From: a virus
Reading direction: 5' to 3' (one strand)
DNA length: 27,735 bases
Virus record (IMG/VR): IMGVR_UViG_3300019487_000084
Location: 1-27,735 of that record
The translations under genes were made by a program, and so were the position numbers. Of this stretch, positions 7,941-16,149 are shown piece by piece (within the stretch, counting starts at the first letter, position 1; each line of letters begins with the position of its first letter). Below the pieces are notes generated by a model, which had not been told where the DNA came from, did no database searches, and saw only the letters and a list, made by a program, of their open reading frames with translations.

Positions 7941-9238
7941 TACGCAGCCCTTATACCTTGTCGACTCAGGCCCTTGAGTGCCATGTGGGGAACTCCCTCC
8001 CAACGGCGGTGTGTTGGCTGTCCTGCCGCAACGGCATCACCAAACGCGACATAACAGATTTGAGATGCCGCTGCCGGAGGATTGGTCCATGTCAGGCGAA
8101 ATGAGTTAGCAACAGCCGTCAAACTGTGGTCGGCTTCGCCATCCACAGTAGCTGGATTGGCAGCGGTAAGGAGGCGGATAGCTTTGGTCGTTACGGTCGT
8201 TTGGTCGCATCGTGTGTTCAGGGCTGCGTCGTCACCAGATATGCCACTTGTTCCTTCGTTGGTTCCGTCGCCACCGCCAAAGTGAAGGTTGCAGTCTAGA
8301 TCTCTAACGTTGGTATTAGCTATTTGGCCTGTGGCGACTAGAACAATTCCTACCGGCGTAAAACCTACACTGACGTCTTGATTGCAGTTACTGGTAGTGC
8401 AAGCGGCGGACGCACCTACTGCGTATTGACCGCCTTTAAGGAATAGGACTTGGCATTCCTTTGTGGAGCCAGGAGATGTCAACGCGTTAAGGGTACAACC
8501 GTCTGAGGTGAAATTGACAAAGTCAGCGTCAAACAAAAGAGTGGTGTCGTCGGTCAGACATGTCAGACATCTGTCGGTCCTCTGGCGCCTAATAAAGTTC
8601 ATGGTGCCGGTCATAGTTGCACCATCAACAGCATTAATACTTGTCGCCCATCTTACGGAGGAACTTTTTGCTGCGCCAACACCCCAGCGCACATTAGAGG
8701 TAAGGACTCCACCACCGCCAAGAGTACCCCCCAAAAAAATGGCAGCGTCGGGCGTAAACCCAGCACCCACCACGTCAAAATTGCCTGTCACAATTGGAAA
8801 TGGAAAGCTCATAACTTTTGCATCGGTTAAGTCAGCACCGCCTAAAGCGATATAATGAATGATGACTCCAGACGTCGTGGTACTGAAATCCACATCGAAT
8901 GTGGTCGATCCTATTGCGGAGATACTAGCGACGAGCATTAAGGAACTTGGATAATTAAAGACAGGGGTATTCACAAATAAAATAGCGGAGGAGCTAAGTG
9001 CGGTAACGTTATCGGTCGTTGCCACATTGTCGTCGTTGTTGCTGCTCATACAATGTTGCTCGCTAACCGATGTAGAACTAGCCATACCAAAGAAGAGAGG
9101 AGAATCAACGCCGATTCCTCCAGCCGTTAAAGTACCTCCGAACACAATAATGACTTTGGCTTGGAAGCCAGGTGTAACCGTGACTACTCCTGGCGACGCT
9201 GGTGCCGTGAACGTACCTTGCTTGAACTGAAGCGCCAT
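7940..9238 (-). CDS. Putative tail/surface protein with GFxP beta repeats, AT-richer than neighbours
   Basis: A 432-residue protein. It contains three related beta segments: TPGFQAKVIIVFGG (about 22), GAGFTPDAAIFLGG (about 157) and SVGFTPVGIVLVATG (about 290). These resemble modules in phage minor tail and surface proteins. It is rich in Ser, Thr, Gly and Ala and carries a dozen or so cysteines in the middle and C-terminal parts (CLTCL, CTTSNC). The DNA between about 8500 and 9150 is visibly richer in A and T than its neighbours, and its codon choice differs, which suggests acquisition from elsewhere. It ends in TAATG with the long repeat protein, so both are probably one tail module. The role is inferred from composition and context. 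Confidence 0.6.
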   Translation of the reverse strand: MALQFKQGTFTAPASPGVVTVTPGFQAKVIIVFGGTLTAGGIGVDSPLFFGMASSTSVSEQHCMSSNNDDNVATTDNVTALSSSAILFVNTPVFNYPSSLMLVASISAIGSTTFDVDFSTTTSGVIIHYIALGGADLTDAKVMSFPFPIVTGNFDVVGAGFTPDAAIFLGGTLGGGGVLTSNVRWGVGAAKSSSVRWATSINAVDGATMTGTMNFIRRQRTDRCLTCLTDDTTLLFDADFVNFTSDGCTLNALTSPGSTKECQVLFLKGGQYAVGASAACTTSNCNQDVSVGFTPVGIVLVATGQIANTNVRDLDCNLHFGGGDGTNEGTSGISGDDAALNTRCDQTTVTTKAIRLLTAANPATVDGEADHSLTAVANSFRLTWTNPPAAASQICYVAFGDAVAAGQPTHRRWEGVPHMALKGLSRQGIRAA

Positions 9239-9242
9239 TAGA

Positions 9243-9701
9243 CTATGTCCATTTCCGCTCCTGGTGCGCCGCGTTCATGATCGTGTAGTAGGAGTCGTCA
9301 GGCAGCAATGTGACGGTCTTGATGAGACCGGCCCTGAGACCTTCCGGGACGTCCGTCAGTATGCCCGCGCCGATCTTGCCTCTCGCCAGATCGAGCCAGT
9401 AGTAATCGCAGGGAGCCCCTTCGCGCTGAGTGACAGCTCCCGTGCCGAGTTCGATCTCACCTCCGCGAGTCCCGTGGAACATGTGAATGTAGTTCTCGGT
9501 CTCCAGTCGCTGGTTGATCGCCTTACCCTGCTCATCGTAGCCGTCTTGCTGCCAAATCTTATAGGTTGCGTCGAAATAGACGGTCACGCACTGAATTCCT
9601 GTAGCGCGGGATAATTCCCATGCGCCTAGAGTTTTCGGATCCAGACGTACCACCGAACCGTCCTCGTATGCAATGCGGACCCCGATCGGGATACCCGGCA
9701 T
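9243..9701 (-). CDS. Conserved-looking phage protein, unknown role
   Basis: A 152-residue soluble protein I cannot assign. It starts at ATG 9701, which shares a base with the preceding stop (TGATG) and has GAGGGAG upstream. The sequence is mixed alpha/beta with aromatic-rich stretches (VTVYFDATYKIWQQ, CDYYWLDLARG, DDSYYTIMNAAH). It ends four bases before the GFxP-repeat protein. A connector, adaptor or tail-assembly role is plausible from its position between the portal and tail-like genes, but nothing in the sequence proves it. Confidence 0.5.
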   Translation of the reverse strand: MPGIPIGVRIAYEDGSVVRLDPKTLGAWELSRATGIQCVTVYFDATYKIWQQDGYDEQGKAINQRLETENYIHMFHGTRGGEIELGTGAVTQREGAPCDYYWLDLARGKIGAGILTDVPEGLRAGLIKTVTLLPDDSYYTIMNAAHQERKWT

Positions 9702-10048
9702 CAGACTGCTCCCTCAATTCTCACAGCAGGTTCGAAGCTGAGGATGTCTCCTTGATTCTGGATGTCGACTGGCTTGCTGGACTTGAAAGGTTCTGACCAG
9801 AGGACAGTCCCGTCCTTCTGTTCGACTGAATAGCCGCTGACCGAACCCAACGGACCATCGAAACGCCAGGACAGACGACCGCAGGTCGCTATGTCATCGA
9901 TGATCTGCCAAACGCTTGATTCGACGACATGGGGTCGATAGCCGAAGCCCTTGACCTCCTGACCAGCATGCGTCAAACGCACAACCAAAGGCTGGCTCAA
10001 GAGCAGTTTGAGGACCTGACGCTCTACGGCCTTTGCCAGCCTGGCCAT
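9701..10048 (-). CDS. Small unknown virion-module protein
   Basis: A 115-residue protein with a basic helical start (MARLAKAVERQVLKLLL) followed by a beta-rich part (RLSWRFDGPLGSVSGYSV, VLWSEPFKSS). The start has GGGAG upstream, inside the end of the preceding gene. The next gene begins on its stop codon. The family is not recognised; the size and position between portal and tail-like genes would fit a head-tail connector or neck protein, as inference. Confidence 0.5.
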   Translation of the reverse strand: MARLAKAVERQVLKLLLSQPLVVRLTHAGQEVKGFGYRPHVVESSVWQIIDDIATCGRLSWRFDGPLGSVSGYSVEQKDGTVLWSEPFKSSKPVDIQNQGDILSFEPAVRIEGAV

Positions 10049-10054
10049 TTGGTT

Positions 10055-10588
10055 TTACTCCCGCTCGTGACAGCCGACCGCCTTGACACCGTCTCCACCC
10101 GGAATATCGAAGGTCCTCTCACTACCCTGCGCACAGCGGTCTGGGTCCATCTGTCGCAACCGGAAAGAGTCCTCAGTCTCGTCGACCGAGTCAGACTTAC
10201 GATCGTTACGCTGCGCCCATGCGACGGCTTCCTCGCGCGTGAAGCGATCCTTCGGGAAGATAAGCGTCTGGACGACCAACGGTGCTTGCTGCTTCGAGAA
10301 ATCCAGGCGCTCGATCTTGGTTGCCTCCCCCGCGTCCTTGCTGAGCAGACTGTCAAGGAAACGATCTCTTTTGAGATCCCAGACTGACTTTGGTGCCTTG
10401 TCGGGCTCTTCGTATGTCTGTGACGGCTCGACCTCAGGAGGCAGTGTCTTGGTGCGCGGCATGCTGGATTCAGGAAACTGCTCGGCTGCCGGCGTCGCAA
10501 CACCGGTCTTCACCGGACCCTTGCCGCCTGGAAGCGGTCCCTCGGTTCCTCCTGGCGTCCTCTTCTCGACGACGACATGCTGAGCCAT
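10055..10588 (-). CDS. Post-portal head protein, possible scaffold
   Basis: A 177-residue protein. The first 60 residues are Pro/Gly/Lys-rich and look disordered. The C-terminal part reads IFPKDRFTREEAVAWAQRND, then DSFRLRQMDP and GGDGVKAVGC. This FTxEEAxxWA...FRxRQ...GvkavvG arrangement recurs in phage head and protease-associated proteins. The ATG at 10588 follows AGGAG located in the last codons of the portal gene; an open frame continues further upstream, but that part overlaps the portal coding sequence and is rejected. The exact role is not known. Confidence 0.55.
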   Translation of the reverse strand: MAQHVVVEKRTPGGTEGPLPGGKGPVKTGVATPAAEQFPESSMPRTKTLPPEVEPSQTYEEPDKAPKSVWDLKRDRFLDSLLSKDAGEATKIERLDFSKQQAPLVVQTLIFPKDRFTREEAVAWAQRNDRKSDSVDETEDSFRLRQMDPDRCAQGSERTFDIPGGDGVKAVGCHERE

Positions 10589-10595
10589 GGCTGTT

Positions 10596-12542
10596 TTACT
10601 CCTGTGGTACTTCGGTGTCGACGGTTTGGATGATGCGCCCCTGGTCGTCTCGTACGACCTCCCGAACCATCGTTGCCTTCTTGGCTTCGGGAATATGAAC
10701 ATGCACAACAGGCGGTTCCTGACTTGCCACAGCTTCGGCGAGCTTGCCGACACTGGTCACGATAGGTTCAGTCGCTCGCTTGACCAGCTCTTCAGCCGGC
10801 AAGGGGTCTTCGAGGCCTGTTCGTAGCGCCTCGACCAGGTCTTCGAGCATCTGCTGACGGGGGTCAACAGCCGCGGCAGCGCCGAAACCGGGTAGACCAC
10901 CGCCTTCCAAAGGCTGAACGGTGATTGGTGGGATACCCAGATGCTTGATCGGTGGTAACCCCACCGCAGCAAGCGACTCGGCTGGGTCGAAGCCAGCCCG
11001 AATGAGCGCGCCGAGCTGCTCGACTCCTCCCCGCAATCGTTGGCCGTTGAAGTAATAGACGTCAAGTTCCGGTCGGTCGTTGACTTTATCCTCGCCGACC
11101 ATCTCTCGAGCTTGGTTTGGGGTAACGAATCCACCAGACACACCGCGGGAAGCGCGATCGAGGTCCTGCTCCATCTGCGTCAGGTCGATCTCCGCAAGCT
11201 TGAACTGGTAGCCCCCAGTATCGATGCCTCCCTTGTCGGGGTTGAACAAAGTCATCTTGACGCGATCCTCGATGACCCGTTGTAGTGGCTTGACCGATCC
11301 GATCTGGTATGCCTCGAGCATTTCCTTTGCTGCTGATCCACCGAGCGATCCCAGTTCCGCCCATCCGACACGGTAGGGAGGAACGTTATGAACGATTAGA
11401 ACTTCCTTGATGAGGTCCGTCCTGCGGAAGCGGAAGTGGCCGTCCCGGAGCTGCTGCGTTAGCTGAACTACATTCACAGTGACGTCAGGCGATCCAGACG
11501 TGACTAGTGTCGTGTGACCCAGTCCTCGATTGGCTTCGAGCTGCTGTCTGATCTCTTCAGCAATGCGCTGAGCCGCTGAGGCTTCTGCTGCATTGACGTG
11601 AATTGAACGGTCAGTCTGCCCGCCCGATGAGAACCATGAGACGTTGAACTCCCGGATAGCCGTCAGCTCGGCAATGGTCGGAATAGCCGACACCCAGCGC
11701 GGGATGCCGTACCACTGGGAACGGGGTGAATAGGTCTTGAACAGAATGAGTTCGGTCGCAATGTGAGCTGGGTCTTGCGGGACTTCAAGAGGTCCGTATT
11801 CCTTACCGTTCACAGAGTGTATGCGCTTCTGGCTACCGAATACTTTGAAGTATCGAATTCTACCAGCACGGACCTGGAGCCAGACCTCATCGTCAATGGT
11901 TGCTCGCAGCGTATGCGCTGGGAGAGGATACATCGCTCCGATTGTCCCGTCGGGGTTGCGCACGACTTCCCACGAGGACCAACCAATGCTCTCCAATTCC
12001 GTTGCAGCCTGCGTCAGCATCTCGCTGAAGGTATAGTCCGGTGTCAGATCCTCGAGCTGTTCCTTGAGACGCGCCGGCAATGTCGGGTCAAGTTGGTCGA
12101 CCTGACCGGCGACCTGGACGCCGTCTTCCTTGCGAATGCGAGCGCGCAGAGCGCCATACTTGCGGCGCTGTTGGATCGGTTCGAACATAGCTGAGCCATT
12201 ACCATTGGAGGGGACTGCGATTGGCTCAAAGACCTGGTCAGGTTCGCGAGGTGTTGGTGCCTGGTTGACATTTTCAGGTGCGACGAAGTCATAACCGCGG
12301 CCAGCGGCATCGTCAGCTTTGGTCATGATGGCTGCCGCATGAATGCTGTTCTCTTCCAGGAGCTGGAGAAGACGCTCAGGAGCAAGAGGTGGTTCGAGGG
12401 CAAGACCCTGCGTATAGAACGATGCGAATGGGTCTCTGATCTGATTGGAGCGAAGCTGATTGGTCCCGCCTTGCTTGACGACATAGGCGAGCATGCCGCG
12501 CGTGTGGTCGGCAGCCTTCTCGGTCTTACGGCGGCGCGCCAT
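10596..12542 (-). CDS. Portal protein (PBSX/SPP1-like)
   Basis: A 648-residue portal, the ring at the head vertex through which DNA is packaged and leaves. Recognisable elements are: the N-terminal segment ending in MTKADDAAGRGYDFV; LESIGWSSWEVVRNPDG; the core SPRSQWYGIPRWVSAIPTI with the following FNVSWFSSGG; the stem-region helix; VPPYRVGWAELGSLGGSAAKE; and QAREMVGEDKVNDRPELDVYYF. The C-terminal 150 residues are acidic and Pro-rich, ending in an HVHIPEAKK stretch. The start at 12542 has GGGAGG upstream inside the end of the dNMP kinase gene, a 17-base overlap. Length is somewhat above the common portal size because of the tail region. Confidence 0.88.
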   Translation of the reverse strand: MARRRKTEKAADHTRGMLAYVVKQGGTNQLRSNQIRDPFASFYTQGLALEPPLAPERLLQLLEENSIHAAAIMTKADDAAGRGYDFVAPENVNQAPTPREPDQVFEPIAVPSNGNGSAMFEPIQQRRKYGALRARIRKEDGVQVAGQVDQLDPTLPARLKEQLEDLTPDYTFSEMLTQAATELESIGWSSWEVVRNPDGTIGAMYPLPAHTLRATIDDEVWLQVRAGRIRYFKVFGSQKRIHSVNGKEYGPLEVPQDPAHIATELILFKTYSPRSQWYGIPRWVSAIPTIAELTAIREFNVSWFSSGGQTDRSIHVNAAEASAAQRIAEEIRQQLEANRGLGHTTLVTSGSPDVTVNVVQLTQQLRDGHFRFRRTDLIKEVLIVHNVPPYRVGWAELGSLGGSAAKEMLEAYQIGSVKPLQRVIEDRVKMTLFNPDKGGIDTGGYQFKLAEIDLTQMEQDLDRASRGVSGGFVTPNQAREMVGEDKVNDRPELDVYYFNGQRLRGGVEQLGALIRAGFDPAESLAAVGLPPIKHLGIPPITVQPLEGGGLPGFGAAAAVDPRQQMLEDLVEALRTGLEDPLPAEELVKRATEPIVTSVGKLAEAVASQEPPVVHVHIPEAKKATMVREVVRDDQGRIIQTVDTEVPQE

Positions 12543-13161
12543 GCCATCCTCCCATCATATGGTCGACCAGCTTGAACAGGTCGTCAAGCGAACCGTCGTT
12601 CATTAAAACACGGTCCCACGACTCCCACGCATCAAGACCGTGCTCGGATGCATGGTCATTATACTTCGCGGTTTGGTTCTGCCGCAGAATCTTAACCAGC
12701 TTACCATTGAACCGACGGATAGTGAAGGCTTCGTTGATGAAGCGCGTGTCAGACACAACGACATTGAAGGATTGCTTCATGAGCTGAGCGTAGTCGTTCG
12801 ACCATTGCTTGATCCAATAGTCAGTGTCATCACGACGTCGGACCTCGGTCCCGTACTCCTGGAGCAGTCGGCGCATAATGGGTGAGCGCTCGACGTTCAT
12901 GACGTAATCCAGCCTTCGGTCCCACCATTCTTCTATGTTCGGTTGAGATTGAGGGAGCTGAAGCGCTATTGGTAGATTCGGAAGACTACCAGCCAATTCA
13001 TCAGCTATAGTGATTTCCTTGCACGTCGCACGAAGTCGGGTCGCAACTTCCAGCTTCAACGCTCCAGCGAAACGCAAGACTCTGAAGCCGTATTTGCTAC
13101 TAAGGTGACTTGCAACTGCGTCCTTGCCTGATTCGATAATACCGTGCAAGCCGATCAGCAT
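12526..13161 (-). CDS. Deoxynucleoside monophosphate kinase
   Basis: A 211-residue P-loop kinase that phosphorylates dNMPs to dNDPs for phage DNA synthesis. The Walker A loop is GIIESGKD (7-14). The usual SDTRFINEA segment lies near residue 137, and a HASEHGL stretch (about 171) precedes a DRVLMNDGS region, all typical of T4 gene 1-like phage dNMP kinases. It sits next to a HAD nucleotidase, a nucleotide-metabolism pair between structural genes. The ribosome-binding site is weak (GGTGTGTC before ATG). Confidence 0.82.
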   Translation of the reverse strand: MLIGLHGIIESGKDAVASHLSSKYGFRVLRFAGALKLEVATRLRATCKEITIADELAGSLPNLPIALQLPQSQPNIEEWWDRRLDYVMNVERSPIMRRLLQEYGTEVRRRDDTDYWIKQWSNDYAQLMKQSFNVVVSDTRFINEAFTIRRFNGKLVKILRQNQTAKYNDHASEHGLDAWESWDRVLMNDGSLDDLFKLVDHMMGGWHGAPP

Positions 13162-13186
13162 GACACACCAACGGACCTTCGAAGCA

Positions 13187-13753
13187 TTACCGACCCTCCC
13201 GAACAGCTTCGAAGAACTGCGAGAGCGTCTTCACGCGGGGAATTGGAAGGTCGGTCTGGTTGTATGGTCGATCGATGAGATAGCATTTGATGCCATAACA
13301 GGCGCCGTTGAGGACATTTTCTAGCTTGTCTTCAATGATGTGAGACGCGCCTACGGCGTTGGCGATGTCGACCTTCTTGTTGCTGAGAATGACGGTGGGT
13401 TTCGGTATGCCGTAGGATGCGAGCCATTGTTCTGTCTGAAGCTTTGCCTTCTCCCCCACTCGGTTCGTCACGAAGTAGATTTCCCTTTGGTCGTTCAAAC
13501 ACCGCAGCTCTGCGAAGTCTTTGGTGTTTGCCAGCGCTGGGAGGTAACGCCAGAAAAGACGTTCCTGCTTCTTGACCTCGACCCAAACCAGATCAATCTC
13601 ACTGTCCGTCAATCCGAAGTCATTCCAGCATGTGTCGTGTGTCTTTTGCTTGACCTGGTGTTTTAGGATGCCTTCGGCAAGGCGGATGAAGCCGCAAACG
13701 AAGTCAGCAAGAACTCCATCGATATCAAAAACGATCGGCCTTAAGGTTACCAC
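13187..13753 (-). CDS. HAD-family phosphatase, 5'-nucleotidase-like
   Basis: A 188-residue HAD enzyme. Motif I is DIDGVLAD (D10 and D12), motif II is the threonine of FVTNR (T96), a lysine-rich SNKK (125-127) supplies motif III, and IIEDK (D142) supplies motif IV. Family members remove phosphate from (deoxy)ribonucleotides. Translation starts at GTG 13753, with GAGAGGAAAGAG before it. It is followed directly by the dNMP kinase, so salvage or control of dNMP pools is likely. Substrate is not determined from the sequence. Confidence 0.78.
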   Translation of the reverse strand: MVTLRPIVFDIDGVLADFVCGFIRLAEGILKHQVKQKTHDTCWNDFGLTDSEIDLVWVEVKKQERLFWRYLPALANTKDFAELRCLNDQREIYFVTNRVGEKAKLQTEQWLASYGIPKPTVILSNKKVDIANAVGASHIIEDKLENVLNGACYGIKCYLIDRPYNQTDLPIPRVKTLSQFFEAVREGR

Positions 13754-13772
13754 AGCTCTTTCCTCTCTCGTC

Positions 13773-14042
13773 TCAGAACTGCACAGGATCGCTGTCTTTC
13801 TTCCCTTTCCAACGAAGGACGCAACCCATAACTCCCGGTGCTGGAACGCAGTGCACGATCCCCATATCGTCCTGTACGCGGTGTGTGGTACTACCCTCGC
13901 GGTACCATAGCTTCATGGGTGTCTGAACGGTATGCACTCGCAAGTGTCCAGCATCGTCTGCAATCCATTCGTACGACCGCCAAAGCTCGTTACTGAGATC
14001 CAAAGGACCCTTCAGCTTGTGGTCGGACGCCTTCTCGATCAT
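13773..14042 (-). CDS. Small unknown phage protein
   Basis: An 89-residue soluble protein with LWRSYEWIADDAGHLRVH, MKLWYREG and CVLRWKGKK. The ATG at 14042 is preceded by AGGGAGGTTAACC, a strong site; the longer open frame upstream lacks support and overlaps other genes. Its start lies inside the last 53 bases of the upstream basic protein. No family is recognised. Confidence 0.6.
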   Translation of the reverse strand: MIEKASDHKLKGPLDLSNELWRSYEWIADDAGHLRVHTVQTPMKLWYREGSTTHRVQDDMGIVHCVPAPGVMGCVLRWKGKKDSDPVQF

Positions 14043-14175
14043 GGTTAACCTCCCTCTTGTCGTTTTGTCTGCGAGCCTTGCGACTGCGCTTCTTGGCATC
14101 GATACGAGGACCCCAGTAGCCTCCGCCATTCTTGGCACCGGCGTGCTCGGTTTTGATGCACCGACCGTAGCTCAC
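13990..14175 (-). CDS. Small basic phage protein (GGGYWG...AKKxSRKARRxxDKR type)
   Basis: A 61-residue, strongly basic protein. HAGAKNGGGYWGPRIDAKKR followed by SRKARRQNDKRE is a pattern I associate with small conserved phage proteins. It starts at GTG 14175, overlapping the preceding TGA by GTGA. Its last 17 codons overlap the next gene in another frame. A nucleic-acid-binding role is possible because of the Arg/Lys content, but this is inference. Confidence 0.55.
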   Translation of the reverse strand: MSYGRCIKTEHAGAKNGGGYWGPRIDAKKRSRKARRQNDKREVNHDREGVRPQAEGSFGSQ

Positions 14176-14504
14176 GCAGAGCTGACGGTGAGAACGTCGC
14201 GGTTTGGTCCGGACGGCCAGAAGGCGATCTTGCCAGCCAGGTCGGTCAGCTTCCAGCGCATCGAATACGGAGATTTGACCGCTAACAAATCCCCCGATGC
14301 TGGGTTATATCCGACGAAGCCCTTGTTTGCTGACGAGCCGTCGTCCTGATTGACCACCTTACCTGTCGTGCTGACGGTCTGACTATCCTTGTCAGTGAGC
14401 AGCAATTCAACAGTCTGACCAGTGATGGCGACGGGCGCTCCGTCGCCGCGCAGCTCATACTCAAGCGTCTTCGTCCAGCCTTCGACGACAGGAGTTGTGG
14501 TCAT
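14172..14504 (-). CDS. Small beta-rich structural protein (BppU N-domain-like)
   Basis: A 110-residue protein with WTKTLEYELRGDGAPVAITG, VELLLTDKD and SMRWKLTDLAGKIAFWPS. This resembles the Ig-like N-terminal module of baseplate upper/tail proteins, in which a polynomial-like input domain is followed by a gap and a W..TD..G strand. The ATG overlaps the preceding stop by ATGA. It lies far from the other tail-like genes. A virion role is likely but not proven. Confidence 0.55.
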   Translation of the reverse strand: MTTTPVVEGWTKTLEYELRGDGAPVAITGQTVELLLTDKDSQTVSTTGKVVNQDDGSSANKGFVGYNPASGDLLAVKSPYSMRWKLTDLAGKIAFWPSGPNRDVLTVSSA

Positions 14505-14623
14505 CTCTTCCTCGTGGTGTTGGTCACGACAGGCCGTTGCTTGGTTGTCGCGACGATGGGGTCAGGTAGAAGGATCCCCCATGCAACCGGCATCGAGACT
14601 TTCGGAGAGCTGACATCAGCCAT
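14501..14623 (-). CDS. 40-residue microprotein
   Basis: A 40-codon gene that starts at ATG 14623, eight bases inside the end of the previous gene, with GAGGG just upstream. It ends by ATGA overlap with the next gene. The sequence contains SMPVAWGILLPDPIV and a basic C-terminal TTRKR. It could be a short structural or accessory peptide; no family is recognised. Support comes from the tight coupling on both sides. Confidence 0.55.
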   Translation of the reverse strand: MADVSSPKVSMPVAWGILLPDPIVATTKQRPVVTNTTRKR

Positions 14624-14873
14624 GGCGCCCTCGTCGTGCTTCGGTCAGTCTGACCTTGCGCAGCTTGCTCACTGCGTAAGTCAATGCGTTGGAGATGGCT
14701 GTCTCGAAGTCATCTTCTGCCATAACTTCGACGCCATGCAGCGCGAATGCTCGCTCACCATCAGGTGATTGGAAAAGGACGGTCGCATGCCACAGATTGC
14801 CGTCTCGCCAGACGCGAACTGAGCCTGACTCTTTGCACGCCTCGAGAAGGGCTGAACCGACCACGTCAACCAT
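14616..14873 (-). CDS. Unknown 85-residue protein
   Basis: Starts at ATG 14873, one base after the stop of the metallophosphoesterase. It contains VRVWRDGNLWHATVLFQ and a helical DFETAISNALTYAVSKLRK segment, ending in a basic RRGRHG tail that also encodes the ribosome-binding site of the next gene. An open frame continues upstream but overlaps the recognised enzyme and is rejected. Function unknown. Confidence 0.6.
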   Translation of the reverse strand: MVDVVGSALLEACKESGSVRVWRDGNLWHATVLFQSPDGERAFALHGVEVMAEDDFETAISNALTYAVSKLRKVRLTEARRGRHG

Positions 14874-14874
14874 T

Positions 14875-16149
14875 CTAACCCACCTTGAAGCCTCCGGGAG
14901 GTCGCAGCTTGATAGGTCGTGCCCAGGTCGTTCCATACTTCTCATGTACCCCGATAAGCCACTGCGCCGGAAGGTCGCCGAGCTGGAGGCGCTTGAGACT
15001 AAACTCCGTACCACCCGGCCAGGACCCGTTGATCCATATCTCATTGAAGTGGGCTATCTGACTGATGTGCCCTGCTGCCATGTAATCGAAGTCGGAGAAC
15101 TGGTTCTTGAGCGCGCGAAGCAGCTCGCGATAGCGCTGCTTGTGACGAATGAAAGCGTAGAAGGGAATACCAGCCCAGCCCTGACCGGCGTCATCGCCAT
15201 GGACCAGGAGCCACTTCCAACCCAGGACATCGGCGACCGCCCACCATGTCTCAGGGATAGTCCAACGGATATTTGGGATCGTCTTGTGTCGGTCTGCCAT
15301 CATCTTATAGAGCAGGTAATCAAAATTGGAGAGAGGACTGTGCTCTCCTTTCTTGCCAAGCCGTCCGTGATTGCCAATGACTCCCCAACAATCGACCTGC
15401 TCGAGAAAGCCAGCGAAGTGTGCTGTGAACTGCGCGAAGGCGTCCCATCCGAACAGGACTTGCTGGACTAGGTTCATGTCGATCGACCGAAGCTGACCGG
15501 GGAAGATGGTCTCGCCCTCGACCATGTCACCAATGTAGAAGATGTGCAGCTTGCGGACGTTGGGATGGTATCGGGTCAGAATTGATGTCACCGTTTCTTG
15601 CAGGTAGGTGACCTCGCGCTGAAGGATGCGCGCGTTGAAGGCTCCAAGTCCTCCCGAGTCGCGTAGGTCGATCTTCGTACCCATCTGAACGTCGCTGATC
15701 AGCAGCACGGCTTCCTCGTTGTCTAGCGGACGAGTCGAGGCAACCTGGACGGATTTCGCCGGTGCGGGCGGTTCGAGGTGTTCAATGGCTTTGAGAATTC
15801 TCTCACCCAGGATGTCATAGAGGGTACTATGGCGTTCCAGCTCGCGGAGGCGCTTTGCCGCGATGACCCTCTCCATAGCCTTGGTCCGCGACTCGACATT
15901 TGCTCCCGAGATCATAGCAGTGGATCGGTGCTCGTAGGCGCGCTGCCTGGTCTCGGCTGTCTGGAAGACACCGTACGAAGCGCGCATGGAATGAATGGCC
16001 GAGCGCTTCAGGTCAGTCTTATAGCGTTTGTTCAGCTCGTCACACAGCTCACGATCAGTTAGATCCGGCGCGTGCTTCTTGAACCACTCGGTGAAGCCCG
16101 GCGTCTGGCTCCACTGGACCCGACCACCCTTGTTGACTTTTGCCTTCAC
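14875..16149 (-). CDS. Metallophosphoesterase (calcineurin-like) with N-terminal HTH-like region
   Basis: A 424-residue protein. The catalytic part has the two-metal motifs of calcineurin-like phosphoesterases: SDVQMG (D153), GDMVEGE (D208), GNHGR (N260/H261), VHGDD (H317) and AGHIS (H361). The first 70 residues (LTDRELCDELNKRY then KRSAIHSMR) resemble a helix-turn-helix. Family members hydrolyse phosphodiesters, including in nucleic acids, so a nuclease or nucleotide-processing role is likely. The GTG start at 16149 is chosen because it overlaps the previous stop (GTGA) and has AAGGGAG upstream; a TTG at 16173 is the alternative. Confidence 0.78.
   Translation of the reverse strand: MKAKVNKGGRVQWSQTPGFTEWFKKHAPDLTDRELCDELNKRYKTDLKRSAIHSMRASYGVFQTAETRQRAYEHRSTAMISGANVESRTKAMERVIAAKRLRELERHSTLYDILGERILKAIEHLEPPAPAKSVQVASTRPLDNEEAVLLISDVQMGTKIDLRDSGGLGAFNARILQREVTYLQETVTSILTRYHPNVRKLHIFYIGDMVEGETIFPGQLRSIDMNLVQQVLFGWDAFAQFTAHFAGFLEQVDCWGVIGNHGRLGKKGEHSPLSNFDYLLYKMMADRHKTIPNIRWTIPETWWAVADVLGWKWLLVHGDDAGQGWAGIPFYAFIRHKQRYRELLRALKNQFSDFDYMAAGHISQIAHFNEIWINGSWPGGTEFSLKRLQLGDLPAQWLIGVHEKYGTTWARPIKLRPPGGFKVG

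Noticed and set aside
449-9230. Several plus-strand frames of 60-150 codons across the structural genes
   Set aside because: They mirror minus-strand genes with recognised domains or repeats, have odd composition and no ribosome-binding sites. GC-rich coding DNA produces such shadows.
5004-9238. A diversity-generating retroelement acting on the tail-like genes
   Set aside because: No reverse transcriptase gene and no template/variable repeat pair with A-specific changes were seen; the repeats differ at silent positions of all types.
14689-15471. A 260-codon open frame on the plus strand
   Set aside because: It is antisense to the metallophosphoesterase, whose catalytic motifs are clear. It has no recognisable domain and no supporting start site.
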